Part shown: one piece after another, positions 51,916 through 64,000 of the stretch
Layout: the number at the start of each line of letters is the position of its first letter
How positions within the stretch are numbered: position 1 is the first letter of the stretch
Assembly: GCA_036824505.1 (NCBI GenBank)
Contig: DAITAA010000014.1
Coordinates: 1 to 64,000, forward strand
DNA length: 64,000 nucleotides
Reading direction: 5' to 3'
From: SCUD01 sp036824505
Lineage (GTDB): Bacteria > Pseudomonadota > Gammaproteobacteria > Steroidobacterales > Steroidobacteraceae
Position numbers and translations under genes: made by a program
The notes under the pieces: model-generated
Databases searched by the model: none
Seen by the model: the letters and a program-made list of their open reading frames with translations, nothing else
Told to the model about the DNA's origin: nothing

Positions 51916-51944
51916 AGTGTATCCGCGGGCGCGACTTTCCACAA
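51916..51944 (-). promoter_or_regulatory. Promoter of the mreB operon
   Basis: On the minus strand TTGTGG (51939-51944), exactly 17 bases, then TACACT (51916-51921), about 40 bases before the mreB ATG. Confidence 0.5.
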
Positions 51945-51953
51945 GCCGACATG

Positions 51954-51959
51954 TATGAT
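51954..51959 (+). promoter_or_regulatory. Possible -10 box of gatCAB
   Basis: TATGAT on the plus strand in the 126-base gap between mreB and gatC. It gives a leader of about 35 bases; no good -35 box is seen. Confidence 0.35.
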
Positions 51960-52001
51960 TTCCGTCAGGTTTTTGGCATTTTTCCTGCCCCCGGAGCGAC
52001 C

Positions 52002-52292
52002 GTGACACTGACCCGCCGCGACGTCGAAGGCATCGCACTGCTGGCGCGCCTCGAGATAACCGAGCAGGAATTGCCGGTCTATGTGGACAGCCTGTCGCGG
52101 ATCCTCGGGTTCGTGGATCAGCTGTCGGCGGCGGCTACCGACGGCGTGGAACCGATGGCGCATCCGCTGGAGAACCAGGTGCAGGCGCTTCGGGAGGACC
52201 TGGTTACCGAGTCCGACCACCGTGACCGGTACCAGGCCAACGCCCCCGAAGTGGAGGCCGGCCTGTATCTGGTGCCGAAAGTGATCGAATGA
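52002..52292 (+). CDS. gatC: Asp-tRNA(Asn)/Glu-tRNA(Gln) amidotransferase subunit C
   Basis: Small stabilising subunit of the GatCAB amidotransferase. 96 residues from the GTG at 52002, with GGAG six bases upstream; TRRDVEGIALLARLEITEQE and DSLSRILGFVDQLSAAATDG are the family pattern. A longer frame upstream would add unrelated residues. Overlaps gatA by four bases. Confidence 0.93.
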   Translation: MTLTRRDVEGIALLARLEITEQELPVYVDSLSRILGFVDQLSAAATDGVEPMAHPLENQVQALREDLVTESDHRDRYQANAPEVEAGLYLVPKVIE

Positions 52293-53749
52293 TCCTGCAC
52301 CACCTGACCGCGGCCGAGATTGGCCGCGGCCTGCGAACCGCGCAGTTCACGAGTAGCGAAGTCACCCGCCATTTCCTCGGGCGGATCGACCATCTGAGCG
52401 CCTCTCTGAACGCATTCATCACGGTCACGCCAGAACGTGCGATGGCGGATGCCAGGCGCGCGGATGCCATGATTGCCCGGGGAGAAGGCGGGCCGCTGAC
52501 GGGTGTGCCGCTGGTCCACAAGGACATCTTCTGCACGGCAGGGATCCTGACCTCGGCAGGCTCGCGGATCCTGTCCAATTTCGTTGCCCCCTACGACGCG
52601 ACCGTCGTCGAGCGCCTCTCGGCCGCCGGCATGGTGATGCTCGGCAAGACCAACATGGACGAGTTCGCGATGGGTTCCTCCAACGAGACAAGCTGGTACG
52701 GGCCGGTGCGCAATCCCTGGGATGGCGCAAAGGTGCCCGGCGGATCCTCGGGTGGCAGCGCTGCTGCGGTTGCTGCGCGTCTTTCACCGATCGGGACCGG
52801 CACCGACACCGGCGGTTCGATCCGCCAGCCTGCCGCCCTGACCGGTCTGACTGGCGTCAAGCCGACCTACGGCCGGGTGTCGCGTTACGGCATGATCGCT
52901 TTCGCTTCCAGCCTTGACCAGGCGGGAGTACTCGCGCAATCGGCGGAGGATGCGGCGCTGATGCTCGGCGCGATGGCGGGCCACGATGCGCGCGACTCGA
53001 CGAGTGTCGATGCGCCCGTTCCTGATTACGCGGCGCAACTCGTGCGGCCAATGAAAGGACTGCGCATCGGCATCATCCGCGAGTTCTTTGGTGAGGGCCT
53101 CGAGGCGGGCACCGAGCGCTCGGTGCGGACCGCCCTCGACAGCTTTCGCGCGATGGGCGCGACACTCGTCGAGCTCAGTCTGCCGAATCTCCCGCTGTCG
53201 GTGCCCACTTACTACGTCGTGGCGCCGGCGGAAGCCTCGTCCAACCTGTCACGCTTCGACGGCGTGCGATTTGGGCATCGTTGCAAGGAGCCGCGCGACC
53301 TGCTGGACATGTACAGGCGCTCGCGCGGCGAGGGATTCGGGGCCGAGGTCAAGCGTCGCATCATGACCGGCACGTATGTGCTTTCCGCGGGCTACTACGA
53401 CGCCTATTACCTGAAGGCGCAAAAGGTGCGCAGCCTGATCAACGCGGACTTCCGTCGTGCATTCAGCGAAGTCGACGTGCTGATGGGGCCGACGACGCCG
53501 ACGCCTGCCTTCGCGATAGGCGCGAAAGTGGATGACCCGATCACGATGTATCTCAACGACATCTACACCATCGGCGCGAATCTGGCGGGACTGCCGGCGG
53601 TCTCGGTTCCCTGCGGTCTGGTGGACGGCCTGCCCGTCGGCCTGCAGATCATCGGCCCGCATTTCGCGGAGGAACGCCTGCTCGCGGCAGCGCATGCGTG
53701 GCAGCTCGAAACGGACTGGCACCGCAAATTGCCGCCGCTTTTCGCCTGA
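52289..53749 (+). CDS. gatA: Asp-tRNA(Asn)/Glu-tRNA(Gln) amidotransferase subunit A
   Basis: Glutaminase subunit releasing ammonia for transamidation of mischarged tRNA. The 486-residue amidase-family protein has the Lys-Ser-Ser triad: VHKDIF (about K77), GGSSGGSAAAVAARL (about S153) and GTDTGGSIRQPA (about S177). Complete. Its presence implies that Gln-tRNA or Asn-tRNA is made indirectly in this organism. Confidence 0.97.
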   Translation: MILHHLTAAEIGRGLRTAQFTSSEVTRHFLGRIDHLSASLNAFITVTPERAMADARRADAMIARGEGGPLTGVPLVHKDIFCTAGILTSAGSRILSNFVAPYDATVVERLSAAGMVMLGKTNMDEFAMGSSNETSWYGPVRNPWDGAKVPGGSSGGSAAAVAARLSPIGTGTDTGGSIRQPAALTGLTGVKPTYGRVSRYGMIAFASSLDQAGVLAQSAEDAALMLGAMAGHDARDSTSVDAPVPDYAAQLVRPMKGLRIGIIREFFGEGLEAGTERSVRTALDSFRAMGATLVELSLPNLPLSVPTYYVVAPAEASSNLSRFDGVRFGHRCKEPRDLLDMYRRSRGEGFGAEVKRRIMTGTYVLSAGYYDAYYLKAQKVRSLINADFRRAFSEVDVLMGPTTPTPAFAIGAKVDDPITMYLNDIYTIGANLAGLPAVSVPCGLVDGLPVGLQIIGPHFAEERLLAAAHAWQLETDWHRKLPPLFA

Positions 53750-53756
53750 GGCCACC

Positions 53757-55199
53757 ATGAGCATCGAATGGGAAACCGTGATCGGCCTCGAGATCCACGC
53801 GCAGCTTGCGACCCGCTCCAAGATTTTCTCCGGCTCCTCGACCGCCTATGGCGCGTCGCCGAATGTGCAGGCAAACCTGGTGGACCTCGGCTACCCCGGC
53901 GTCCTGCCGGTGCTGAATCGCGAAGCAGTACGGATGGCGGTCCGTTTCGGTCTCGCAATCGACGCCAGGATCGCGCGGCGCTCGATCTTCGCGCGCAAGA
54001 ATTACTTCTATCCCGACCTGCCAAAGGGCTACCAGATCAGCCAATACGAGCGGCCGATCGTCGAGGATGGCAGGGTCGCCATCGTGCTCGAGGACGGCCT
54101 GGCGAAATCGATCGGCGTCACGCGCGCGCATCTCGAGGAAGATGCCGGCAAGTCGCTGCACGAGGGGCTCGGCAAGCACAGCGGCATCGATCTCAACCGG
54201 GCGGGGACGCCGCTGCTGGAAATCGTTTCCGAACCCGACATGCGTTCGGCACGCGAGGCGATCGCGTACATGAAGAAGATCCACACGCTGGTCCGTTACC
54301 TCGAGATCTGTGACGGCAACATGCAGGAGGGCTCGTTTCGCTGCGACGCCAATGTCTCGGTGCGGCACAAGGGCCGGCACGAGTACGGCACGCGCTGCGA
54401 GATCAAGAACCTGAATTCCTTCCGCTTCGTGGAGCGCGCCATCAACTATGAGGTTGCCCGGCAGATTGAACTGATCGAGGGCGGCGGCAGCGTGGTGCAG
54501 GAGACGCGGCTGTTCGATTCGAATCGCAACGAAACGCGACCGATGCGCTCGAAAGAGGAGGCCAACGACTACCGCTATTTTCCCGATCCCGATCTGTTGC
54601 CATTGGTGCTCGATGAAGTGTTCATCGAGGAGATTCGCGGCGCGTTGCCGGAATTGCCGGATCAGAAGGCCGGGCGATTCTCCAGCGCGCATGGACTTTC
54701 CAGCTACGACGCGGGTGTGCTGACGGCCAGCCGTGAGCTCGCCGATTTCTACGAAGCGGTTGTCGGCATTCTGGGCGGCGAGGCAAAACTCGCGGCCAAC
54801 TGGGTCATGGGCGATCTGTCCGGATTCCTGAATCGCGACAATCTGGAGATCGGCCAGTCACCGGTCGGCGCGAAACGGCTCGCAGGCCTGCTGGCGCGCA
54901 TCGTTGACGGAACGATTTCCGGCAAGATTGCCAAGGAGGTCTTCGAGGCGATGTGGGAGAGCCAGTCGGATGCCGACGCGATCATCGACGCAAAGGGCCT
55001 GCGCCAGATTACGGATACGGGCGCGATCGAACGCGTCATCGCGGAAGTCATGAAGGCAAGTCCGGGGCAGCTCGCCGATTACCGTTCCGGCAAGGACAAG
55101 CTGTTCGGATTCTTCGTCGGCCAGGTCATGAAGGCCACCGGTGGAAAAGCCAACCCGGCTCAGGTGAATGAGCTGCTGCGCAAGATGCTGGCCGGCTAG
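53757..55199 (+). CDS. gatB: Asp-tRNA(Asn)/Glu-tRNA(Gln) amidotransferase subunit B
   Basis: Binds tRNA, activates the acyl group and uses ammonia channelled from GatA. 480 residues from the ATG at 53757. Marks: WETVIGLEIHAQLATRSKIFSG, YFYPDLPKGYQISQ, LLEIVSEPDMRS, EIKNLNSFRF, and the C-terminal YqeY-like tRNA-binding tail (DYRSGKDKLFGFFVGQVMKAT). Confidence 0.97.
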   Translation: MSIEWETVIGLEIHAQLATRSKIFSGSSTAYGASPNVQANLVDLGYPGVLPVLNREAVRMAVRFGLAIDARIARRSIFARKNYFYPDLPKGYQISQYERPIVEDGRVAIVLEDGLAKSIGVTRAHLEEDAGKSLHEGLGKHSGIDLNRAGTPLLEIVSEPDMRSAREAIAYMKKIHTLVRYLEICDGNMQEGSFRCDANVSVRHKGRHEYGTRCEIKNLNSFRFVERAINYEVARQIELIEGGGSVVQETRLFDSNRNETRPMRSKEEANDYRYFPDPDLLPLVLDEVFIEEIRGALPELPDQKAGRFSSAHGLSSYDAGVLTASRELADFYEAVVGILGGEAKLAANWVMGDLSGFLNRDNLEIGQSPVGAKRLAGLLARIVDGTISGKIAKEVFEAMWESQSDADAIIDAKGLRQITDTGAIERVIAEVMKASPGQLADYRSGKDKLFGFFVGQVMKATGGKANPAQVNELLRKMLAG

Positions 55200-55208
55200 G
55201 CGGCGCCG

Positions 55209-56099
55209 ATGTCCGACGGCGACCTGCTGTATCGCTTCCTGTTCGAGAATCTGCCGGTTCGTGGCCATCTCGTGCGTCTCGACGCGAGCTGGCGTGCCGC
55301 GATCGAGCACCAGCAGTACCCGCGTGAAATCAGCGACACGCTGGGCCAGGCGATGGCGGCGAGCGTCCTGATGGCCGGCTCGCTGAAATTCGAAGGCCGC
55401 CTGTCGCTGCAGATCGAGGGTGCCGGCCCACTGCGTCTGCTACTGGCCCAGTGCAATCACCGCCATGCAGTACGCGGCCTTGCACGCCGGAGTCACTTGC
55501 CGATTCAGGGTCGCAGTGCGGCGGAGTTGTTCGGGCACGGCCAGCTCGCGGTGACCATCGAGCAGGAAGGCCGGGCGGACAATTATCAGGGGGTCGTGCC
55601 GCTGGATGAGCCCGAATTGGCCGCCTGTCTCGAGCAGTACTTCGAGCGTTCCGAGCAGCTGCCCTCCCGGCTGTTGCTGGCCGCGACACCGGAGCGCGCG
55701 GCCGGACTCCTGCTGCAGCGTGTCGCAACGGGTGACATGGAGGCACTACCGGTCACCGACGACGCCTGGCGGCGCATCGGACTGCTTGCGGCGACATTGT
55801 CCACGGAGGAATTGCTGGGGCTGCCTTGCCGCGAGCTGCTGCGGCGGGTTTTCCCGGAGGACGACATCCGGCTCTTTGCCGGCACGCCGGTGTGGTTTCA
55901 ATGCACCTGCTCGCGAGAGCGCGTTGCGGGCATCCTTCAGTCGCTCGGTGAGGATGAGCTGCAGGCGCTGCTGCGCGAACGCGACGACGTCGAGGTGCGC
56001 TGCGAGTTCTGCAATCGCGCCTGGCGCTTCGATGCCGTGGATGTCACGAGCCTGTTTGCCACCGGCAGCCAGCCCGGCGCGGCGCCCGGGCTGCATTGA
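55209..56099 (+). CDS. hslO: Redox-regulated chaperone Hsp33
   Basis: Holdase chaperone switched on by oxidation. The 296-residue protein has the N-terminal substrate domain and the C-terminal zinc redox switch: FQCTCSRERV (CxC, about 232 and 234) and RCEFCNRAW (CxxC, about 265 and 268). All four cysteines are intact. Ten bases after gatB. Confidence 0.94.
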   Translation: MSDGDLLYRFLFENLPVRGHLVRLDASWRAAIEHQQYPREISDTLGQAMAASVLMAGSLKFEGRLSLQIEGAGPLRLLLAQCNHRHAVRGLARRSHLPIQGRSAAELFGHGQLAVTIEQEGRADNYQGVVPLDEPELAACLEQYFERSEQLPSRLLLAATPERAAGLLLQRVATGDMEALPVTDDAWRRIGLLAATLSTEELLGLPCRELLRRVFPEDDIRLFAGTPVWFQCTCSRERVAGILQSLGEDELQALLRERDDVEVRCEFCNRAWRFDAVDVTSLFATGSQPGAAPGLH

Positions 56100-56158
56100 C
56101 TGTCGGCCGGGAGTAATATCCGGCGCCACCAGCGTTTTTCGACGGGAGCAGGCGCGTC

Positions 56159-56791
56159 ATGGCCAACAAGTGGCTGATCAAGGGTCCCGAGATCGTCAGC
56201 TGCACCTGTGATTTCGGCTGTCCCTGCCAGTTCAACAGCCTGCCGACACACGGTCACTGCCATGCGGCGGCGGCAATCCGCATCGATGAGGGATATTTCG
56301 ACGGCGTCAAACTGAACGGCCTCAAGTGCGCGGTGGTGCTGGCGTGGCCGAAGGCCATCCATCTCGGGCACGGGCAGGCGCTGCCGATCGTCGACGAGCG
56401 TGCCGACGAAAAGCAGCGCCACGCGCTGCTGATGATCATGTCCGGCAAGGCCTCGACGCCCGGCGCGACATTCTTCGATATCTTCGCGTCAACCTACGAA
56501 AAGGTCCATGACCCCCTGTTCAAGCCGATCCATTTCGAGGTCGACATCGAAACGCGGACAGGTCGATTCGAGGTTCCCGGTGTGGTCAGCTGCAGCGCCG
56601 TGCCGTTGCGCAATCCAGTGACGAATGCACCCCACCGCGCGCGCATCAATTTGCCAAATGGATTCGAGTACCGGACCGCGGAGATCGCGAGCGGCAGTCT
56701 GAAGGCCAGTGGCCCGATAAAGATCGACTTCGAAAGCCGGCACTGCCATCTGGCCATGCTGAATATCGGGCCGGACGGGCCGATCGCCTGA
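56159..56791 (+). CDS. DUF1326 protein
   Basis: A 210-residue protein of the DUF1326 family, function unknown. The N-terminus has the conserved cysteine cluster SCTCDFGCPCQF (C15, C17, C21, C23) and HGHC (C34), which suggests metal or redox chemistry. A good ribosome site (GGGAGC) precedes the ATG. It is followed six bases later by a DUF2182 membrane protein, a frequent partner, so the two probably act together. Confidence 0.85.
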   Translation: MANKWLIKGPEIVSCTCDFGCPCQFNSLPTHGHCHAAAAIRIDEGYFDGVKLNGLKCAVVLAWPKAIHLGHGQALPIVDERADEKQRHALLMIMSGKASTPGATFFDIFASTYEKVHDPLFKPIHFEVDIETRTGRFEVPGVVSCSAVPLRNPVTNAPHRARINLPNGFEYRTAEIASGSLKASGPIKIDFESRHCHLAMLNIGPDGPIA

Positions 56792-56797
56792 GCTTCC

Positions 56798-57610
56798 GTG
56801 TCCGGGGACCAATTCTCGCCGCTCGGCTTCATCCTGCGGCGCGACCGGATCGTCGGTCTCGCCGCGCTCCTGCTGTTCATCGCGTTTGCCTGGTGGTATC
56901 TGCTGCGTGGCGCCGGCATGCCCGAAGCCATGTCGTCGATGTCCGGCATGGACATGGATATGGATATGGACATGGGCGCGCCAGCCGCCTGGACCCGCGG
57001 ATACGCGCTGATGGTGTTCGCGATGTGGTGGGTCATGATGATCGCGATGATGCTGCCGAGCGCGGCGCCGACCGTCCTGCTCTACGGCCTGGTGAACCGC
57101 CATCGGGAAGGCCGCGGCGTCAAGCCCGTGTGGAGCGGCATCTTCCTGCTCGGCTATCTCACCGTCTGGGGCGCATTCAGCCTGTTGGCCACCGCGTTGC
57201 AGTGGCAGCTGCAGAAAATTGCGCTGATGTCGCCCGCGATGGCGCTCACCAACACCGTGTTCGGTGGCCTGCTCCTCATCGCAGCGGGTCTGTATCAGCT
57301 CACGCCATTCAGGGACGCCTGCCTGCAGCATTGCAGGGGGCCGCTGGAATTTGTCAGCACGCACTGGATGCCGGGGGCGTCGGGCGCCTGGAAGATGGGC
57401 ATACGGCACGGGCTTTATTGCCTTGGCTGCTGCTGGATGCTCATGGCCCTGCTGTTTTGCGGCGGCGTGATGAATCTGTACTGGATCATCGGGCTGACGT
57501 CGTACGTATTTCTCGAGAAGCTGGTTTCCAGGGGGATGCTGGTGAGTCGCCTGGCCAGCATCATGCTGGTCGCGTGGGGCGCGTTCGTGCTGCTCGGTAT
57601 ACTCCAATGA
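56798..57610 (+). CDS. DUF2182 membrane protein with Met-Asp repeat
   Basis: A 270-residue protein with about six predicted helices. The first external loop carries MSSMSGMDMDMDMDMG (residues 45-60), a methionine-rich stretch of the kind that binds copper in other proteins. The family marks MWWVMMIAMMLPSAAPTVLL and GLYCLGCCWMLM follow. The function of DUF2182 is unknown. GTG start, six bases after the DUF1326 gene. It ends at the base before metF. Confidence 0.85.
   Translation: MSGDQFSPLGFILRRDRIVGLAALLLFIAFAWWYLLRGAGMPEAMSSMSGMDMDMDMDMGAPAAWTRGYALMVFAMWWVMMIAMMLPSAAPTVLLYGLVNRHREGRGVKPVWSGIFLLGYLTVWGAFSLLATALQWQLQKIALMSPAMALTNTVFGGLLLIAAGLYQLTPFRDACLQHCRGPLEFVSTHWMPGASGAWKMGIRHGLYCLGCCWMLMALLFCGGVMNLYWIIGLTSYVFLEKLVSRGMLVSRLASIMLVAWGAFVLLGILQ
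56948..56974 (+). repeat. ATGGAY tandem repeat coding for Met-Asp
   Basis: ATGGAC, ATGGAT, ATGGAT, ATGGAC and ATG in a row inside the DUF2182 gene, encoding MDMDMDMDM. Such a repeat could change copy number in steps of two residues without a frameshift. Confidence 0.8.
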
Positions 57611-58251
57611 ATGCGCCAGCCGGTTCAGGTGTCCTTCGAGTTCTTCCCGCCCAATGACGCGGCCATGGAGCAGACATTGTGGGCCTCGATCGAGCGCCTG
57701 GCGCCGCTGCATCCGCGCTTCGTATCGGTGACCTATGGAGCCGACGGCTCGACACGAGACCGCACGCACAAGGTCGTCACGCGCGTGCTGCGCGAGACCA
57801 GCCTGACCGGCGCCCCGCACCTGACCTGCATTGGCGCAAGCCGGGACGAAATCCGCGAGATCGCGAGACGCTACTGGGACCTGGGCGTGCGCCATATCGT
57901 CGCGCTGCGCGGCGATTGGCCCGCAGGAAGCACCTGCTATACACCGCACCCCGCAGGTTATGCTTACGCTGTCGACCTCGTGCGGGGCCTGAAGAGCGTC
58001 GCCGGCTTTGACATCTCGGTCGCGGCATTTCCGGAGACCCACCCGGAAGCGCTGAGCCCCGAGCAGGATCTCGCCAACCTGAAGCGCAAGCTGGACGCAG
58101 GTGCGACACGGGCCATCACGCAGTTCTTCGTGGTCGCGATCGAGCAGGTGGCGCGCCTGCGCCGCGAAGGCGTCGATGAATTTCATTTCTACACGCTGAA
58201 CCGCGCCGAGCTCACCTATGCCATCTGTCACGCGCTCGGCCTGAGGGCCAG

Positions 58252-58255
<4 letters not shown>
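57611..58255 (+). CDS. metF: Methylenetetrahydrofolate reductase with a large internal deletion
   Basis: MetF makes 5-methyl-tetrahydrofolate for methionine synthase. This frame has 214 residues, whereas the family has about 280-300. The first 173 residues run normally: VSFEFFPP with the catalytic glutamate, the FAD contacts near ALRGDWP, and RAITQFF. At about base 58130 the sequence jumps in frame to IEQVARLRREGVDEFHFYTLNR, the last barrel strand. About 75 residues containing parts of two barrel strands and folate-binding residues are absent. The barrel could not close, so activity is doubtful. Ends normally and overlaps metH by four bases. Confidence 0.85.
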
Positions 58256-61935
<3,680 letters not shown>

Positions 61936-62003
61936 AGCGCGATGAATCGAGTCTCTGCCGAGTCGGGCGGCACTGCGCCACAGGTCGCAGCTCATCGAAC
62001 TCG

Positions 62004-63506
62004 TCAGCGCCGGTTCTCCTTGAACCACCGATCGAGCCGTAGTCTGCTGTCGGCGGGCAGGTGCAATCCGAGCTTGCTGCGCCGCCACAGCACGTCCTCG
62101 GCCGTCTGCGCCCACTCCGCATCGCGCAGGTAGACAAGTTCGCGCTCGTGCAGGCCGGGAAGGATCTCCGGGCCGAGTGAGGCCATGCCGTCCGCGCCGG
62201 CGAGAATCTGTTCGACACGGCGCCCATAGGCGCGCGCCATGCGCCGCAGCATCAGAGGATCCGCCCACGGCCGCCCGGCAGCGAGTTGCGCCAGGTACGC
62301 GTTGAAATCACCGCCCGGAAGATTGCCGCCGGGCAGCGGAACGCCCTCCGTCCAGCCCGGCGCACGCTTGCCTAGCAAGGCCACGATCCGGTCGACCGCT
62401 TCCTCCGCGACGCGGCGGTAGGTGGTGATCTTGCCGCCGATGACTGAAAGCAGCGGCGGATCGCGCCGGTCCAGTTCGAGATCGTAGTCCCTTGTCACTT
62501 CCGTGGCCTCCGCCGTCATGTCTTTCTGCAGCGGCCGCAGGCCCGCAAAAGACCAGACCACGTCGGCCTGGTTCACCGGGCGGCGGAAATAGCGGCTGAC
62601 CGCCGCGCACAGATATTCGATTTCGACTTCGCTGGCGGCGACCGCGACAGGCGCTTCCGGGAATTCGACGTCGGTCGTGCCGATCAGGGTGAAGCGCTGC
62701 TCGTACGGAATCGCGAACACGATGCGGCGATCCTGCATCTGGAAGAAATAGGCGAATGGATGATCGAACAGCGAAGGCACCACGATGTGGCTGCCCTTGA
62801 TCAGGCGCAAACCCCCGGCGTCGCGGATCCCCGCGGTCTCGCTGCGGAAAACGCCGGCCCACGGACCGGTCGCATTGACGACCGCGCGCGCACGGACTTG
62901 CTCGCGCGTGCCATCGGACCGTTGCAGCGTCGCGATCCAGGCATCGCCGTGCGGTTCGAGCGAAATGCAGGCCGTGCGGGTCTGTATCCGCGCTCCGGCG
63001 TCGCGGGCGCCGATGGCGTTCAGCACCACGAGGCGCGCGTCGTCGACCCAACCATCTGAATAGACGAAGCCGCGCTGGAACTGCGGCTGGAGGGAGAGAC
63101 CGGCCGGATGCCGTCGCAGGTCCACCGACCGCGATTTCGCAAATCTCCGGCGCGGCGCCAGGTGGTCGTAGAACAGCAGGCCGAGGCGGATCAACCATGC
63201 CGGCCGCAGATGGGAATCGTGCGGCAGCACGAATTCGAGCGGCCAGATGATGTGGGGCGCCGCGGCCAGCAGTGTTTCGCGCTCCGCCAGCGCCTTGCGG
63301 ACCAGCGAGAACTCGAAGTGTTCGAGATAGCGCAGCCCCCCGTGGATCAGCTTGGTGCTGGCCGAAGAGGTATGCCCGGCGAGATCATCCCGCTCACAAA
63401 GCAGGACCGACAGACCGCGTCCGGCGGCGTCGCGCGCGATGCCTGCGCCATTGATGCCGCCGCCGACCACGAGCAGATCGCAGGCAGCAATGTCTTGCGC
63501 CGTCAT
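62004..63506 (-). CDS. glpD: Glycerol-3-phosphate dehydrogenase, aerobic type
   Basis: Membrane-associated flavoenzyme that oxidises glycerol-3-phosphate to dihydroxyacetone phosphate and passes electrons to quinone. The 500-residue protein has the FAD dinucleotide fold LLVVGGGINGAGIARDAAG, SSASTKLIHGGLRYLE, and the DAO C-terminal domain. Complete. ATG overlaps the stop of mtgA (ATGA). Confidence 0.95.
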   Translation of the reverse strand: MTAQDIAACDLLVVGGGINGAGIARDAAGRGLSVLLCERDDLAGHTSSASTKLIHGGLRYLEHFEFSLVRKALAERETLLAAAPHIIWPLEFVLPHDSHLRPAWLIRLGLLFYDHLAPRRRFAKSRSVDLRRHPAGLSLQPQFQRGFVYSDGWVDDARLVVLNAIGARDAGARIQTRTACISLEPHGDAWIATLQRSDGTREQVRARAVVNATGPWAGVFRSETAGIRDAGGLRLIKGSHIVVPSLFDHPFAYFFQMQDRRIVFAIPYEQRFTLIGTTDVEFPEAPVAVAASEVEIEYLCAAVSRYFRRPVNQADVVWSFAGLRPLQKDMTAEATEVTRDYDLELDRRDPPLLSVIGGKITTYRRVAEEAVDRIVALLGKRAPGWTEGVPLPGGNLPGGDFNAYLAQLAAGRPWADPLMLRRMARAYGRRVEQILAGADGMASLGPEILPGLHERELVYLRDAEWAQTAEDVLWRRSKLGLHLPADSRLRLDRWFKENRR

Positions 63507-64000
63507 CGGCGCCTCAGCCCGCCGAGGCGGCCATCACGTTGCAGCTGCTGCATCTGGCCGAGGATCCATTGCTGGCGGCGTAGCACGTAGGGCGAGGGGC
63601 GGTCGACCCGGTAGCGTTTCGGATTTGGCAGCACTGCGGCGAGCAACGCGGCTTCGTGGCGATTGAGCATGGCTGCCGGCTTGTGAAAGAAATGCCGGCT
63701 GGCGGCCTCGACTCCCCAGACACCGCGGCCGAACTCGGCGCTGTTGAGGTAGACCTCGAGGATTCGCTGCTTTGGCCACAGCATTTCGATCCACAACGTG
63801 AACCAGGCCTCGAGGCTCTTTCGGAACCAGCTCTGGCCAGGCCACAGGAAGAGATTCTTTGCGACCTGCTGGCTGATCGTGCTCGCTCCGCGCAACCTGC
63901 GGCCCCGTTGTGCGTCGGTCCAGGCCTTGTCGATTGCCTCGAGGTCGAAGCCCTGATGCTCGAGGAATTTCTGGTCTTCGGCCGCGATCACGGCGGCCGC
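63503..64000 (-). CDS. mtgA: Monofunctional peptidoglycan transglycosylase (partial)
   Basis: Family GT51 glycosyltransferase that polymerises lipid II. The window holds about 165 C-terminal residues; the frame stays open to base 64000 and the membrane anchor lies outside. Catalytic AAEDQKFLEHQGFD (the glutamate) and GASTISQQVAKNLFLW are present, followed by YLNSAEFGRGVWGVEAASR. No transpeptidase domain follows, so it is the monofunctional type. Coupled to glpD by a four-base overlap. Confidence 0.95.
   Translation of the reverse strand, partial: AAAVIAAEDQKFLEHQGFDLEAIDKAWTDAQRGRRLRGASTISQQVAKNLFLWPGQSWFRKSLEAWFTLWIEMLWPKQRILEVYLNSAEFGRGVWGVEAASRHFFHKPAAMLNRHEAALLAAVLPNPKRYRVDRPSPYVLRRQQWILGQMQQLQRDGRLGGLRRR

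Noticed and set aside
56489..58231. 580-codon minus-strand open frame
   Set aside because: Antisense to the DUF2182 gene and metF; very rich in His, Gln and Arg, as expected of a shadow frame.

Overview
The window is a compact, GC-rich (roughly 65% by eye) chromosomal stretch from a Gram-negative bacterium, most likely a gammaproteobacterium of the Nevskiales/Steroidobacterales/Xanthomonadales kind. The evidence is the Kdo/LPS genes (kdkA, waaA, lptD), the lptD-surA-pdxA-rsmA-apaG-apaH block in its classical gammaproteobacterial order, the amgK-murU recycling pair, kynureninase, and a mreBCD-mrdA-rodA-mltB-rlpA-dacA elongation cluster. The genus is not determined. I see no rRNA, tRNA, CRISPR array or insertion sequence.

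Layout. 1-10.9 kb: M23 peptidase, half-size DMT transporter, glnE, a zf-CHCC protein, a scrambled tryptophanase remnant, kdkA-waaA, an ornithine/lysine-type decarboxylase and small metabolic genes up to a beta-carbonic anhydrase. 10.9-20 kb: threonine dehydratase-like gene, MAPEG and GFA genes, then a six-gene hyfBCEFGI-like operon on the minus strand. 20-25.5 kb: DUF255/thioredoxin gene, rlmI, lgt, thyA, folA. 25.5-28.6 kb: a lower-GC accessory patch with an orphan exported protein and a LexA-controlled DUF222-HNH endonuclease gene carrying internal palindromes. 28.6-31.4 kb: kynU, a cyclase-family hydrolase and an exported Cys protein. 31.4-38.4 kb: the lptD...apaH operon, with a universal stress gene inserted. 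38.4-44.6 kb: amgK-murU and lipA-osmC-lipB, converging on ybeD-dat-dacA. 44.6-51.9 kb: the cell-wall elongation operon. 52-62 kb: gatCAB, hslO, a DUF1326-DUF2182 pair, a metF with an internal deletion, and metH. 62-64 kb: glpD and a partial mtgA.

How they fit together. Much of the window is envelope biogenesis: outer-membrane insertion (lptD, surA), Kdo addition and phosphorylation (waaA, kdkA), lipoprotein maturation (lgt), peptidoglycan synthesis, remodelling and recycling. A second theme is one-carbon/folate metabolism (thyA, folA, metF, metH). The most unusual parts are the complex I/hydrogenase-4-like operon whose large subunit has lost all four NiFe cysteines, the broken tnaA and metF genes, and the SOS-box-controlled HNH gene with its palindromes.
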